Shown: positions 18,451-26,267 of the stretch, piece by piece
Layout: every line of letters starts with the position of its first letter
How positions within the stretch are numbered: the first letter of the stretch is position 1
NCBI RefSeq assembly: GCF_014646135.1
Contig: NZ_BMMW01000002.1
Span: forward strand, 620,001-684,000
From: Nocardia camponoti
GTDB lineage: Bacteria > Actinomycetota > Actinomycetes > Mycobacteriales > Mycobacteriaceae
DNA: 64,000 bases
Reading direction: 5' to 3'
Program-made: the position numbers and the translations under genes
The notes under the pieces: generated by a model
What the model was told of the DNA's origin: nothing
What the model saw: the letters and a program-made list of their open reading frames with translations, nothing else
Database searches by the model: none

Positions 18451-18505
18451 ATCTCTTCGCGACATTGGTGGCGATGGGCAGCCTGCCGTCGATAGGCTGT
18501 CCATC

Positions 18506-18853
18506 GTGACCCAAATGGATGAACTCACCGCACAATTGGCGCCATTGCGCGGGATCGCACGGGCGGCCGACGGAAGTGTTTCGATTGAAACGGATGCCAC
18601 CGGTGAGATTACTCGGCTCTATTTAGCGGATTATGCGATGGATGATGGGGCTGATCACCTCGCGGCGACGATCATCGACCGGCATCGAGTTGCGATGAAT
18701 ATCGTCGACGAACGGGCTGCGCAGGTTTTCGCTGCGTTTCAGCATAGGCGAGTCGAAACATCGACAGCCCCTTCGCCTTCCGCGTACGAGCGCGATGACG
18801 CGGATTCATCCGAAACCTTCACTTACGTCCCGTCTCATCTGCGACGGGATTAG
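18506..18853 (+). CDS. YbaB/EbfC-like small protein of the type VII locus
   Basis: 115 residues. The middle (ADGSVSIETDATGEITRLYLADYAMDDGADHLAATIIDRHRVAM) is the YbaB/EbfC-like fold that actinobacteria place beside ESX-type substrates. The protein at 20920-21204 shares the same pattern (ADGSLSIETDLTGRITSLWIAEWAMD). The disordered C-terminus (SPSAYERDDADSSETFTYVPSH) is specific to this copy. Start GTG 18506 or ATG 18515. The stop overlaps that of the convergent lipoprotein gene by 4 bp (TTAG). Confidence 0.72.
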   Translation: MTQMDELTAQLAPLRGIARAADGSVSIETDATGEITRLYLADYAMDDGADHLAATIIDRHRVAMNIVDERAAQVFAAFQHRRVETSTAPSPSAYERDDADSSETFTYVPSHLRRD

Positions 18854-19407
18854 GGTTGCTCGGCGAGCTTTAGGCAGGGCTCAACGCCAGGAACCTTCAC
18901 CGGGACCAGCATGGTTTCTGGTGTGAGCACGCTGCTCCGAGTGACCGAGCTGTCGAATTCTTTGTCGGTGGGAAAAAGCCATCTGACCGCCTGAAGCGGT
19001 TTTCCACCCCGCGCGAATAAGTAGTACGCGGTTTGTGGCACATCGTCGTTGTAGCTTCGGGGCAGGTTCTTCCAGCAAACCTTTGTCCCGCCCAATCCCG
19101 CTTCTAACTCCGGGCCCTTAACTCCCGGCGTTGCTACCAGCATCTTGTCCCAATCGTCACGAAGCCCGGCCGCGCTAGTCACTTCGCGCATTGCGAGCGG
19201 TCCGTCGCTAAGGGCCAACGTCCGGACCGTCGCACGCAGACTTGTCACTTTGCCGAGTGGGGCATCGGTCGACTTGAAATCAAACGATGTGGGGCAATCG
19301 CCAGGTTTCGCAATTGGTCTGTCGGCCCCACAACCCGTGAGCGAAATTGCAGCGAGTAGCGCAGAGGCCACGACTGCCGCCCGACAACGTCGATTTTTGA
19401 TGCTCAC
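18850..19407 (-). CDS. Lipoprotein, last gene of the EspC/effector operon
   Basis: 185 residues. The signal peptide ends in the lipobox LTGC (near 23-26), so the protein should be anchored to the outer face of the membrane. The mature part has two further Cys (CWKN and EPCLK) and no domain I recognise. Its GTG start at 19407 abuts the stop of the effector gene (TAAGTG), which implies translational coupling. Its place directly after a putative toxin makes an immunity or chaperone role possible, but this is only positional. Confidence 0.7.
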   Translation of the reverse strand: MSIKNRRCRAAVVASALLAAISLTGCGADRPIAKPGDCPTSFDFKSTDAPLGKVTSLRATVRTLALSDGPLAMREVTSAAGLRDDWDKMLVATPGVKGPELEAGLGGTKVCWKNLPRSYNDDVPQTAYYLFARGGKPLQAVRWLFPTDKEFDSSVTRSSVLTPETMLVPVKVPGVEPCLKLAEQP

Positions 19408-20625
19408 TTACTTCCTTCCGGGCAGTGGAATACCAACGCCTGCCGGGGGCCCAGTTACTTTCTGATCAGTACTCCTACTCCAGGTAATCTGCGTTTGTTC
19501 CGCTGGGAGCGGATCCCCGTTCGTGTCTTTTGCGGTAATCACAACGGCACGCCCACTTTCCACTTCCTGCCTGACGAGCGCCTGCAACTCTTCTGGGCTT
19601 GCGTTGGGATTTGCTGCACCGATCTTTCTGCCCAACTCATTGTTCCAAAGATCCATTGCTTCACGCTGCGGGTCATTGGCCGCTGACTTCTCGTGTGCGG
19701 TCGCGTAGGTTTGGGCCCAGTCCTCGCCGAACTTTTGCGTCATCATCGCATTCCAATACATGTGGCGGTACGCATCGCCTTGACCGTCAGCTCTGGTGCC
19801 TCGCGAGTATTCGTCAGCGGCGGCGTTGGCGACATCTGGCAACGTCAGCGCCTGACCAACCGCGCCGATGCCGTGAGTCGCATACAGCTTCTCCATCGCA
19901 GCGATCTCCTCTGCTGTCAGGAGAGACGGTGACTGGTTAACTCCTATCGCCTTAAGCGCGTCAGCGACGGCACCGACCGGCCAGAGCCTCGGCGCGTCTT
20001 TTGACGCATCGGTCTGATACTCGCGCAGAATACGCGCTAGTTCGGGATCGTTCGGCGTCGTCGTGACCGAAGTCTTAACCTGGTCCGTGAGCCCTTCGAG
20101 GTTCTTGACATATATCTCGGCACCTTCCTGATCAACGCGTTTGATCCACGTCAAAGCTGCCGAAATTAGATTCTGGTAACGGGTCATCCAGAACTCTTTA
20201 GCCGCGATCGCGCCAGCACCGAACGATCCATACTCGAGACCGGTCTCCCAGTTAGATTTTCGCGACTTCACCTGACCATCGTCAGTCACGTAAAGGTCCC
20301 AGACAGACTCTTCCGCTTCCTTCTTCTGCTCACGAATAATTTTGATATTGGAATCGAACTCCGCCACATACGTTCGCAGCGACGTAGCAAGCGCCTCAAG
20401 CACATCTGCTGATTTAAGGGTATCTATTTTGTCTGCTGCGCCACGTTGCCGCGAAGTATTGCCCGCCTCACTTGCGAAGTAGGCGGTCGATCGCTCGACC
20501 TTTCCGGCAGCGGCGATAGCTTCGGTGTCAATAGCCTTTGCCGTTTCCAGCATGATCCCGACACAGTCGCTGAGATAGTTGGTCTCCCAAGCCAGAACGA
20601 CTGGGACCGTAAGCGGCTCTGGCAT
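19408..20625 (-). CDS. Putative type VII secreted effector with C-terminal DUF6973-like domain
   Basis: 405 residues, no signal peptide. Residues about 1-190 are helical and LXG/WXG-like (TAKAIDTEAIAAAGKVERSTAYF, RTYVAEFDSNIKIIREQKKEAEE). A block from about 280 to 360 carries GDAYRHMYWNAMM, AHEKSA, MDLWNNELGRKIG; conserved His, Asp and Asn/Arg give it the look of an enzyme domain resembling what I remember as DUF6973. The last 30 residues are disordered. ATG 20625 overlaps the upstream stop (TAATG). The layout of helical N-terminus, C-terminal catalytic-looking domain and small EspC-like partner fits a secreted toxin. The activity is unknown, and a non-toxic cell-envelope role is possible. 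Confidence 0.68.
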   Translation of the reverse strand: MPEPLTVPVVLAWETNYLSDCVGIMLETAKAIDTEAIAAAGKVERSTAYFASEAGNTSRQRGAADKIDTLKSADVLEALATSLRTYVAEFDSNIKIIREQKKEAEESVWDLYVTDDGQVKSRKSNWETGLEYGSFGAGAIAAKEFWMTRYQNLISAALTWIKRVDQEGAEIYVKNLEGLTDQVKTSVTTTPNDPELARILREYQTDASKDAPRLWPVGAVADALKAIGVNQSPSLLTAEEIAAMEKLYATHGIGAVGQALTLPDVANAAADEYSRGTRADGQGDAYRHMYWNAMMTQKFGEDWAQTYATAHEKSAANDPQREAMDLWNNELGRKIGAANPNASPEELQALVRQEVESGRAVVITAKDTNGDPLPAEQTQITWSRSTDQKVTGPPAGVGIPLPGRK

Positions 20626-20930
20626 TAGCGACCCACCCGAGCGATGCTTGTTGCCGATGCAGAGTCGGTCTGCTCGATAGCAGTCGCTGCGGCGTCCAGA
20701 AAGTCCGCCTGTTCCGTCATTCGCTTGGCGTGATATCTGACGACGGAATCCATCCCTCTGAGCGACTCTTCTACCTTTGTCGCGAGATTGGAGTCGATCA
20801 TCTTCTGCCGCGCCGCATCGCGCCCCAACTGAGCGATTGGCTGCTTGCCCGACAGCACTCCCGAATGCACTCGCAACTCTCGCGCCAAACTCCGCATTTC
20901 CGTTGGGTCAACATTGAATTCAGACACCAC
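20625..20930 (-). CDS. EspC/WXG100-like type VII secretion partner
   Basis: About 100 residues, all helical, starting SEFNVDPTEMRSLARELRVHSG and containing VVRYHAKRMTEQADFLDAAATAIEQTD. This is the pattern of EspC (DUF2580) and WXG100 proteins that pair with ESX substrates. The start is GTG 20930 or 20927, overlapping the stop of the YbaB-like gene by several bases. Its stop overlaps the effector start (TAATG). No ESX secretion machinery is in the window. Confidence 0.72.
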   Translation of the reverse strand: MVSEFNVDPTEMRSLARELRVHSGVLSGKQPIAQLGRDAARQKMIDSNLATKVEESLRGMDSVVRYHAKRMTEQADFLDAAATAIEQTDSASATSIARVGR

Positions 20931-21204
20931 GCACCCCTTCAAACGTGTTCTCCGCTGTTTGCCGCGCATCGCGAAGCGCGGCCGAATGCCGTTCCCGCAG
21001 CAACCGGGCGAGCGCGCCCGGCCCGTGCTGATCCATCGCCCACTCGGCAATCCACAGGCTGGTGATGCGCCCGGTGAGGTCGGTTTCGATGCTCAGGCTG
21101 CCGTCGGCGGCGAACGCCGACCCGCGAATGGCGTCCATCTGCGCGTTGACCTGCTCAATGCGCGCTTCTTCGCTGGCGTCTGGCCGCCACTCCCCCGCCG
21201 ACAT
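20920..21204 (-). CDS. YbaB/EbfC-like protein heading the effector operon
   Basis: 94 residues: helix EEARIEQVNAQMDAIRG, then SAFAADGSLSIETDLTGRITSLWIAEWAMD, then an arginine-rich helix. I choose ATG 21204 because GGAGGG lies just upstream; the ATG at 21228 falls inside palindrome 1, which is better explained as an operator. It is the first gene of a tight four-gene operon (YbaB-like, EspC-like, effector, lipoprotein). Confidence 0.72.
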   Translation of the reverse strand: MSAGEWRPDASEEARIEQVNAQMDAIRGSAFAADGSLSIETDLTGRITSLWIAEWAMDQHGPGALARLLRERHSAALRDARQTAENTFEGVRGV

Positions 21205-21223
21205 CCACCCTCCGAGCGCCCGA

Positions 21224-21239
21224 GCCATCTATAGATGGC
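21224..21239. promoter_or_regulatory. Operator palindrome 1 of the effector/XRE locus
   Basis: Perfect 16-bp palindrome gccatctatagatggc, 20 bp upstream of the chosen start of the YbaB-like gene. Confidence 0.85.
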
Positions 21240-21262
21240 ATAACTACGACGCCGAGAATGAT

Positions 21263-21278
21263 GCCATCTATACATGTC
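21263..21278. promoter_or_regulatory. Operator palindrome 2 (degenerate)
   Basis: gccatctatacatgtc, the same motif with two changes in the right half, in the middle of the divergent promoter region. Confidence 0.7.
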
Positions 21279-21341
21279 ATGCGCCAGAGGCTCATTCAAC
21301 GCAGGGCGCAACGTCGGGCTTCGTCGCGAGCTCGACACAAT

Positions 21342-21357
21342 GCCATCTATAGATGGT
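21342..21357. promoter_or_regulatory. Operator palindrome 3 of the effector/XRE locus
   Basis: gccatctatagatggt, with a 14-bp perfect core, 35 bp upstream of the XRE start, where it could mediate autoregulation. Confidence 0.85.
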
Positions 21358-21392
21358 CGACGCGAACGCGATCGGTCGGAAACCTCAACGTG

Positions 21393-21665
21393 GTGTCCGA
21401 ATCCGCCGCTGAGAACGCGCTCGTGGCGATTTTGGGACAGCACTTGGCTGAGTTACGTCGGGCGAAGGGGCTCACGCAAGAGCAAGTCGCGCACGCGGCC
21501 GGGGTGAGCAGGCAGTACTACCAACTGCTCGAATCGGGGTTGCGGGCTCGGAATCCGCGCGAACCGGCGAATCCGTCCTTCCAGGTGCTTGTCGCGGTGA
21601 GCGAAGCGATCGGTACTCCGCTCCCGGCGGTGCTCGACGAGGTTTACGAGCGGAACGCCAGCTAG
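21393..21665 (+). CDS. XRE-family helix-turn-helix regulator
   Basis: 90-residue DNA-binding protein. The helix-turn-helix is LAELRRAKGLTQEQVAHAAGVSRQYYQLLESG (about 17-48), followed by FQVLVAVSEAIGTPLPAVLDEVYE. The start is GTG 21393 (or 21390); there is no strong ribosome site. It is divergent from the effector operon with three palindromes between them, so it is the obvious candidate to bind them and repress both directions. No ligand or protease domain is present. Confidence 0.85.
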   Translation: MSESAAENALVAILGQHLAELRRAKGLTQEQVAHAAGVSRQYYQLLESGLRARNPREPANPSFQVLVAVSEAIGTPLPAVLDEVYERNAS

Positions 21666-21670
21666 TTCGG

Positions 21671-21700
21671 CCGGTGACGCCGCACTCGCGACGTCACCGG
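21671..21700. terminator. Hairpin between convergent xre and EF-G2 genes
   Basis: ccggtgacg and cgtcaccgg, a perfect 9-bp stem with a 12-nt loop followed by ttt on the plus strand; could serve both converging transcripts. Confidence 0.65.
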
Positions 21701-21706
21701 TTTCGA

Positions 21707-23785
21707 TCAGCTACCCGCGATGATCGACGCCGCCACGCCCGGTGGCACCGGGGCGTACGAGTCGAACACCATCGAATAGTTCGCTCGGCCACGGGTTTTC
21801 GACCGCAAATCCCCGATATAGCCGAACATCTCCTGGAGCGGGGTCAGTGCGCGAATCACATGCGCGCCACCTCGTTCCGTGAGTTCGGTGACCCGGCCAC
21901 GACGGGCGTTGAGGTCACCGATTACGTCGCCGACGTACTCCTCCGGCGTGACGACCTCGACCGCCATCACCGGTTCGAGCAGCACCGGCTTCGCCTTCGC
22001 GACCGCAGCGCGCACCGCCGCCGCACCCGCGAGACGGAACGCCAATTCCGACGAATCCTGCACGTGGGCGGCACCGTCGAGCAGCGTGACCTTCACGTTC
22101 ACCAGCCCGAAGCCGGCGAGCGGGCCGACGCGCAGCGCGTCCTGCGCGCCCGCGTCCACCGCGGGGATGTATTCCCGCGGCACCCGTCCACCGGTGACCC
22201 GGCTTTCGAATTCGTAGCTGGCGTCGTCGTCGGCCACGTGCGGTTCAACCGCGATCACCACCTTGGCGAACTGCCCATTGCCACCCTGTTGCTTGCGGTG
22301 GGTGTACTCGAACAATTCGACTGCGGCAGTGATGGTTTCGCGGTAGGCAACGCGTGGCGCGCCGATGTCGGCGTCGACTCGGAACTCGCGTTTCATGCGG
22401 TCGACCAGGATTTCCAGGTGCAGTTCGCCCATGCCGCCAATGACCGTCTGGCCGGTTTCGGCGTCGACAGCCACGGTGAACGTCGGGTCCTCGTCGGCAA
22501 GGCGAGCCAGTGCTGTGCTCAATTTGTCCTGGTCGGCGCGGGTCCTCGGTTCGATCGAGACGGCGAGTACGGGGTCGGGGAACGTCATCGACTCCAGCAC
22601 GACCGGGTTGGCCCGATCGCACAGGGTGTCGCCGGTTCCCGTCGCCTTCAGGCCGATCACGGCACAGATCTGCCCGGCCTGCACCCGCTCGACGGCGATC
22701 TCGGTGCTCGAATGCATCTGGAACAGTTTGCCCAAACGCTCCTTTCGTCCGTTGGTTGAATTGAGAACGGCCGCACCGGGTTCGGCGGCGCCGGAGTAAA
22801 CCCGCAGATACACGAGCTTGCCGAAGAACGGATGCAGCGCGACCTTGAACGCAAGCGCCGCGAACGGCTCTGCGACGTCGGGCGCGCGGTGGATGCGCTC
22901 ACCGTCCGGCGAAAAGCCGTGCACCGCAACCACATCCAATGGCGACGGCAGGTAGTCGACGACAGCGTCCAGCAGCGGTTGCACGCCGATGTTCGCCAGC
23001 GCCGAGCCACACAGGACCGGGTAGGCCCTTGCGTCGATCGTCATCCGTCGGATGGCGGCCTTCAGGATGTCGACGGTGATCGGTTGGCCCGCGAGGTAGC
23101 GTTCAAGGACTTCCTCGTCAGCCTCGGCCACTGCCGCTTCCAGCGCGTCCCGATGCTGGAACGCCTTGGTGCGCAAGTCTTCTGGAATGTCGATCGTCTC
23201 GAAATGCGAACCGCGATCGGTGTCGCCACGCCACACCTTCGCGTTCATCCCGACCAGGTCGATGATTCCTTCGAACTCGCGCTCAGCACCGATCGGCAGT
23301 TGAATAACCAACGGCCGCACCCGAAGTCGCTCCGCGATGGTTCGCACGGTGAACGCGAAATCGGCACCGAGCTTGTCCATCTTGTTCACGAAGCAGATGC
23401 GTGGGACGCCGTAGGAGTCGGCTTGCCGCCACACCTGTTCCGACTGCGGCTCAACGCCCTCTTTGGCATCGAACACCGCGACCGCACCGTCGAGCACCCG
23501 CAGCGAACGCTCCACCTCGACGGTGAAGTCGACGTGACCGGGGGTGTCGATGATGGTGATCTGGTGTTCGTTCCACGAGCAGGTAGTCGCCGCCGCGGCG
23601 ATGGTGATGCCGTGTTCGCGCTCTTGGATCATCCGATCCATCACGGCAGTGCCGTCGTGTACTTCGCCGATGGTGCGAGTGACGCCGGTGTAGAACAGCA
23701 CGCGCTCGGTGGTTGTTGTTTTGCCCGCGTCGATGTGGGCGGCGATGCCGATATTGCGTATTCGGGCCAGATCGATTCTGGTCAT
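21707..23785 (-). CDS. fusA2: Elongation factor G paralogue (EF-G2 type)
   Basis: 692-residue translational GTPase with all EF-G domains. G motifs: [13 protein letters not shown] (near 15-27), the switch I to G2 block [16 protein letters not shown] and NKMD. Domain III-IV landmarks: [15 protein letters not shown] and [17 protein letters not shown]. It resembles FusA (26268-28370) closely but is clearly diverged, for example [10 protein letters not shown] for [10 protein letters not shown]. In mycobacteria the second EF-G is dispensable and poorly understood; ribosome recycling or stress roles are possibilities. It is monocistronic here, with ATG 23785. Confidence 0.88.
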   Translation of the reverse strand: MTRIDLARIRNIGIAAHIDAGKTTTTERVLFYTGVTRTIGEVHDGTAVMDRMIQEREHGITIAAAATTCSWNEHQITIIDTPGHVDFTVEVERSLRVLDGAVAVFDAKEGVEPQSEQVWRQADSYGVPRICFVNKMDKLGADFAFTVRTIAERLRVRPLVIQLPIGAEREFEGIIDLVGMNAKVWRGDTDRGSHFETIDIPEDLRTKAFQHRDALEAAVAEADEEVLERYLAGQPITVDILKAAIRRMTIDARAYPVLCGSALANIGVQPLLDAVVDYLPSPLDVVAVHGFSPDGERIHRAPDVAEPFAALAFKVALHPFFGKLVYLRVYSGAAEPGAAVLNSTNGRKERLGKLFQMHSSTEIAVERVQAGQICAVIGLKATGTGDTLCDRANPVVLESMTFPDPVLAVSIEPRTRADQDKLSTALARLADEDPTFTVAVDAETGQTVIGGMGELHLEILVDRMKREFRVDADIGAPRVAYRETITAAVELFEYTHRKQQGGNGQFAKVVIAVEPHVADDDASYEFESRVTGGRVPREYIPAVDAGAQDALRVGPLAGFGLVNVKVTLLDGAAHVQDSSELAFRLAGAAAVRAAVAKAKPVLLEPVMAVEVVTPEEYVGDVIGDLNARRGRVTELTERGGAHVIRALTPLQEMFGYIGDLRSKTRGRANYSMVFDSYAPVPPGVAASIIAGS

Positions 23786-23977
23786 GGGAATCCCCCAGGC
23801 TGGTTCTTGTCGATGAATCGACGCTCGCCAGTTGGGCGTTCCGGAAACGGCACGGGCGTCGGATCACGCGGCGCCGCAACGGCGCCCGAGGACCCGATGC
23901 GAACTAGAACCGCGGCTGCGGAGGTGCTGTAACCATGCGACAAGTTCTACGCGACGAAGCACTCGCTGTCGACCGAA

Positions 23978-24193
23978 TTACAACCGCTCTTGATCCGTTA
24001 ACGCTGCCGCGAAGGTAAGACACGCGCGGATGTCTTCGCGCCCAAGATAGGGATAGTCCTCAAGGATCGCGTCCTCACTGTCACCCGCGGCGAGCAGCTC
24101 AAGAACATCTTTGACCCGGATGCGCATGCCTCGAATACACGGGCGGCCGCCTAGTTGGTTCGGGTCGAAGGTAATCCTTGAATTGGTGGACAC
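23978..24193 (-). CDS. DUF433 protein (antitoxin-like)
   Basis: 71 residues with the DUF433 signature RITFDPNQLGGRPCIRGMRIRVKDVLELLAAGDSEDAILEDYPYLGREDI. DUF433 proteins are usually antitoxins of a PIN-like (DUF5615) toxin encoded just downstream. Here the 190 bp downstream hold no such gene, so it appears to be an orphan. Confidence 0.8.
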   Translation of the reverse strand: MSTNSRITFDPNQLGGRPCIRGMRIRVKDVLELLAAGDSEDAILEDYPYLGREDIRACLTFAAALTDQERL

Positions 24194-24336
24194 AGCGCGA
24201 TTTTATGGGTGAAAACGGTAAGCAGCGTCACCCCCATGCCGATCGCGAATCGCAGACTCCCGTCCATGGCGACCGGCTCGCCCGGCAACCACTGATCCAC
24301 CTCACGGTGCCGCACCGGCTGCCAATCAGCGAACAT
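24194..24336 (-). pseudogene. Fragment resembling the 3' end of tuf
   Basis: The minus-strand reading PVAMDGSLRFAIG matches [15 protein letters not shown] near the end of EF-Tu. At DNA level 24241-24278 agrees with the tuf 3' region in 34 of 38 bases by my alignment. The flanks do not match and the frame runs into the DUF433 gene, so I read it as a decayed duplicate rather than a gene. A small EF-Tu-like domain protein is the alternative. Confidence 0.5.
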
Positions 24337-24357
24337 GTCAGGCGAAGGAAACCATAA

Positions 24358-24825
24358 CTAGCTCCAGCCCTGTTTCGCCATTCTCTCGAAATCAGTCGCT
24401 ATCGGGCCGTCAGCAGGAATTCGAAACCACCACCACTGCCTGCCGTTAATCGATTGGCCAACCACCCGTTGTATGCGTTCACCGGAGTCGGAAACCGTAA
24501 AGTCAGAGAATTTCTCGTCAACCTTGAGAACCCAGTTCTCAATCTTTGACCGTACATCTGCTGGAAGCACTTCCAATGCACACTGGAGATGATCCCTGAT
24601 AGTAAGGGCAGCTACTAGATCATACTGGTTCCAGACCGATCGATCATCCCAGCTCAATGCCCTATCGCGATCGATCTTTTCAATGTGAGAACGCCAATTG
24701 ATCAACAGCGACAGCGCATCCTTAGAGCCATCGCTTTCCCGCTTGATAGATCGGCTGTCTATTTCAGCCAACTCCGCAGAGCTGAAAAGGCTGCGCAGAG
24801 CATGTTCATCGCTAGAAGAGTCCAT
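24358..24825 (-). CDS. Hypothetical protein
   Basis: 155 residues from ATG 24825; the frame stays open to 24894 but that part overlaps the tuf terminator. Acidic and helical: SSAELAEIDSRSIKRESDG, LLINWRSHIEKIDRDRALSWDDRSVWNQYDLVAALTIRDHLQ, ending in a Trp-rich strand RQWWWFRIPADG. No signal peptide or known domain. Base composition is visibly less GC-rich than its neighbours, which hints at a later arrival. Immunity proteins often look like this, but no partner toxin is adjacent. Confidence 0.6.
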   Translation of the reverse strand: MDSSSDEHALRSLFSSAELAEIDSRSIKRESDGSKDALSLLINWRSHIEKIDRDRALSWDDRSVWNQYDLVAALTIRDHLQCALEVLPADVRSKIENWVLKVDEKFSDFTVSDSGERIQRVVGQSINGRQWWWFRIPADGPIATDFERMAKQGWS

Positions 24826-24894
24826 TCTCACCCCAGTCAGTACCAACCAGTCCTGCAACCCGCTTATCGATCCCGTCGTGCACGCAAACGACAA

Positions 24895-24924
24895 ACGGCG
24901 TCACTCCCGAAGGAGTGACGCCGT
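24895..24924 (-). terminator. Rho-independent terminator of the tuf transcript
   Basis: On the minus strand a 13-bp perfect stem acggcgtcactcc with a TTCG tetraloop, followed by TTTG, starting 29 bp after the tuf stop. Confidence 0.9.
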
Positions 24925-24953
24925 CTGCGTCAGTAAATCCTAAAAAGCAGGAA

Positions 24954-26144
24954 TTACTTGTTGATCTTCGTCACGCGACCGGCGCCGACGGTACGGCCAC
25001 CCTCGCGGATCGCGAAGCGCAGGCCCTCGTCCATGGCGACCGGCTGGATGAGCTTGACGCTCATCTCGGTGTTGTCGCCGGGCATGACCATTTCGGTGCC
25101 CTCGGGGAGGGTCACAACGCCGGTCACGTCCGTGGTGCGGAAGTAGAACTGCGGGCGGTAGTTGTTGAAGAACGGGGTGTGGCGGCCGCCCTCGTCCTTC
25201 GACAGGATGTACGCCTGGCCCTCGAACTCGGTGTGCGGGGTGGTGGTGCCGGGCTTGACGACAACCTGGCCACGCTCGACATCTTCGCGCTTGATGCCAC
25301 GAACCAGCAGACCGACGTTGTCGCCAGCCTGGCCCTGGTCGAGCAGCTTGCGGAACATCTCGATACCGGTGACGGTGGTCTTGGTGCTCTTCTCGCGGAT
25401 GCCGACGATCTCGACTTCCTCGTTCACGTTGACGATGCCGCGCTCGACACGACCGGTGACGACGGTGCCACGACCGGTGATGGTGAACACGTCCTCGACG
25501 GGCATGAGGAAGGGGAGCTCGGTCTCACGGACCGGGTCCGGGATCGACTCGTCGACAGCGTTCATGAGCTCAACGATGCGCTCGGCCCACTCGGCGTCGC
25601 CCTCAAGAGCCTTGAGGCCGGAGACGCGCACGACCGGCGCATCCTCGTCGAATTCCTGCGAGGCCAGCAGTTCGCGGACCTCCATCTCGACGAGCTCGAG
25701 GATTTCCTCGTCGTCGACCATGTCCGACTTGTTCAGCGCGACCAGGATGTAGGGCACGCCGACCTGACGGGCGAGCAGCACGTGCTCGCGGGTCTGCGGC
25801 ATCGGGCCGTCGGTGGCGGCGACCACGAGGATGGCGCCGTCCATCTGCGCGGCACCGGTGATCATGTTCTTGATGTAGTCGGCGTGACCGGGGGCGTCGA
25901 CGTGCGCGTAGTGGCGCTTCTCGGTCTGGTACTCGACGTGGGAGATGTTGATCGTGATACCACGAGCCTTCTCCTCCGGCGCCTTGTCGATCTGATCGAA
26001 CGCGAACGCGTCGTTCAGGTCGGGGTACTTGTCGGCCAGAACCTTGGTGATCGCCGCCGTCAGCGTGGTCTTGCCATGGTCAACGTGACCAATGGTGCCG
26101 ATGTTGACGTGGGGCTTCGTCCGCTCGAACTTCGCCTTCGCCAC
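24954..26144 (-). CDS. tuf: Elongation factor Tu
   Basis: 396 residues; delivers aminoacyl-tRNA to the ribosome as a GTP complex. G motifs [10 protein letters not shown] (near 18-27), the G2 block [17 protein letters not shown] (near 80), NKSD (near 135). Domains II and III end in [14 protein letters not shown]. Start ATG 26144 follows AGGAGG. Last gene of the str operon, 123 bp after fusA. Confidence 0.98.
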   Translation of the reverse strand: MAKAKFERTKPHVNIGTIGHVDHGKTTLTAAITKVLADKYPDLNDAFAFDQIDKAPEEKARGITINISHVEYQTEKRHYAHVDAPGHADYIKNMITGAAQMDGAILVVAATDGPMPQTREHVLLARQVGVPYILVALNKSDMVDDEEILELVEMEVRELLASQEFDEDAPVVRVSGLKALEGDAEWAERIVELMNAVDESIPDPVRETELPFLMPVEDVFTITGRGTVVTGRVERGIVNVNEEVEIVGIREKSTKTTVTGIEMFRKLLDQGQAGDNVGLLVRGIKREDVERGQVVVKPGTTTPHTEFEGQAYILSKDEGGRHTPFFNNYRPQFYFRTTDVTGVVTLPEGTEMVMPGDNTEMSVKLIQPVAMDEGLRFAIREGGRTVGAGRVTKINK

Positions 26145-26267
26145 TGTTGTCCTCCTGGACTAGTTTGTGCGTGCTTTTTTGCAGCAGTGCGGTTATTAAG
26201 GGGGTCGTACTGACGCCGGTTTGCCGGGGCCAAGCCGCAGTTAGCGTACTTGGCCCCCGCAAGCGAA

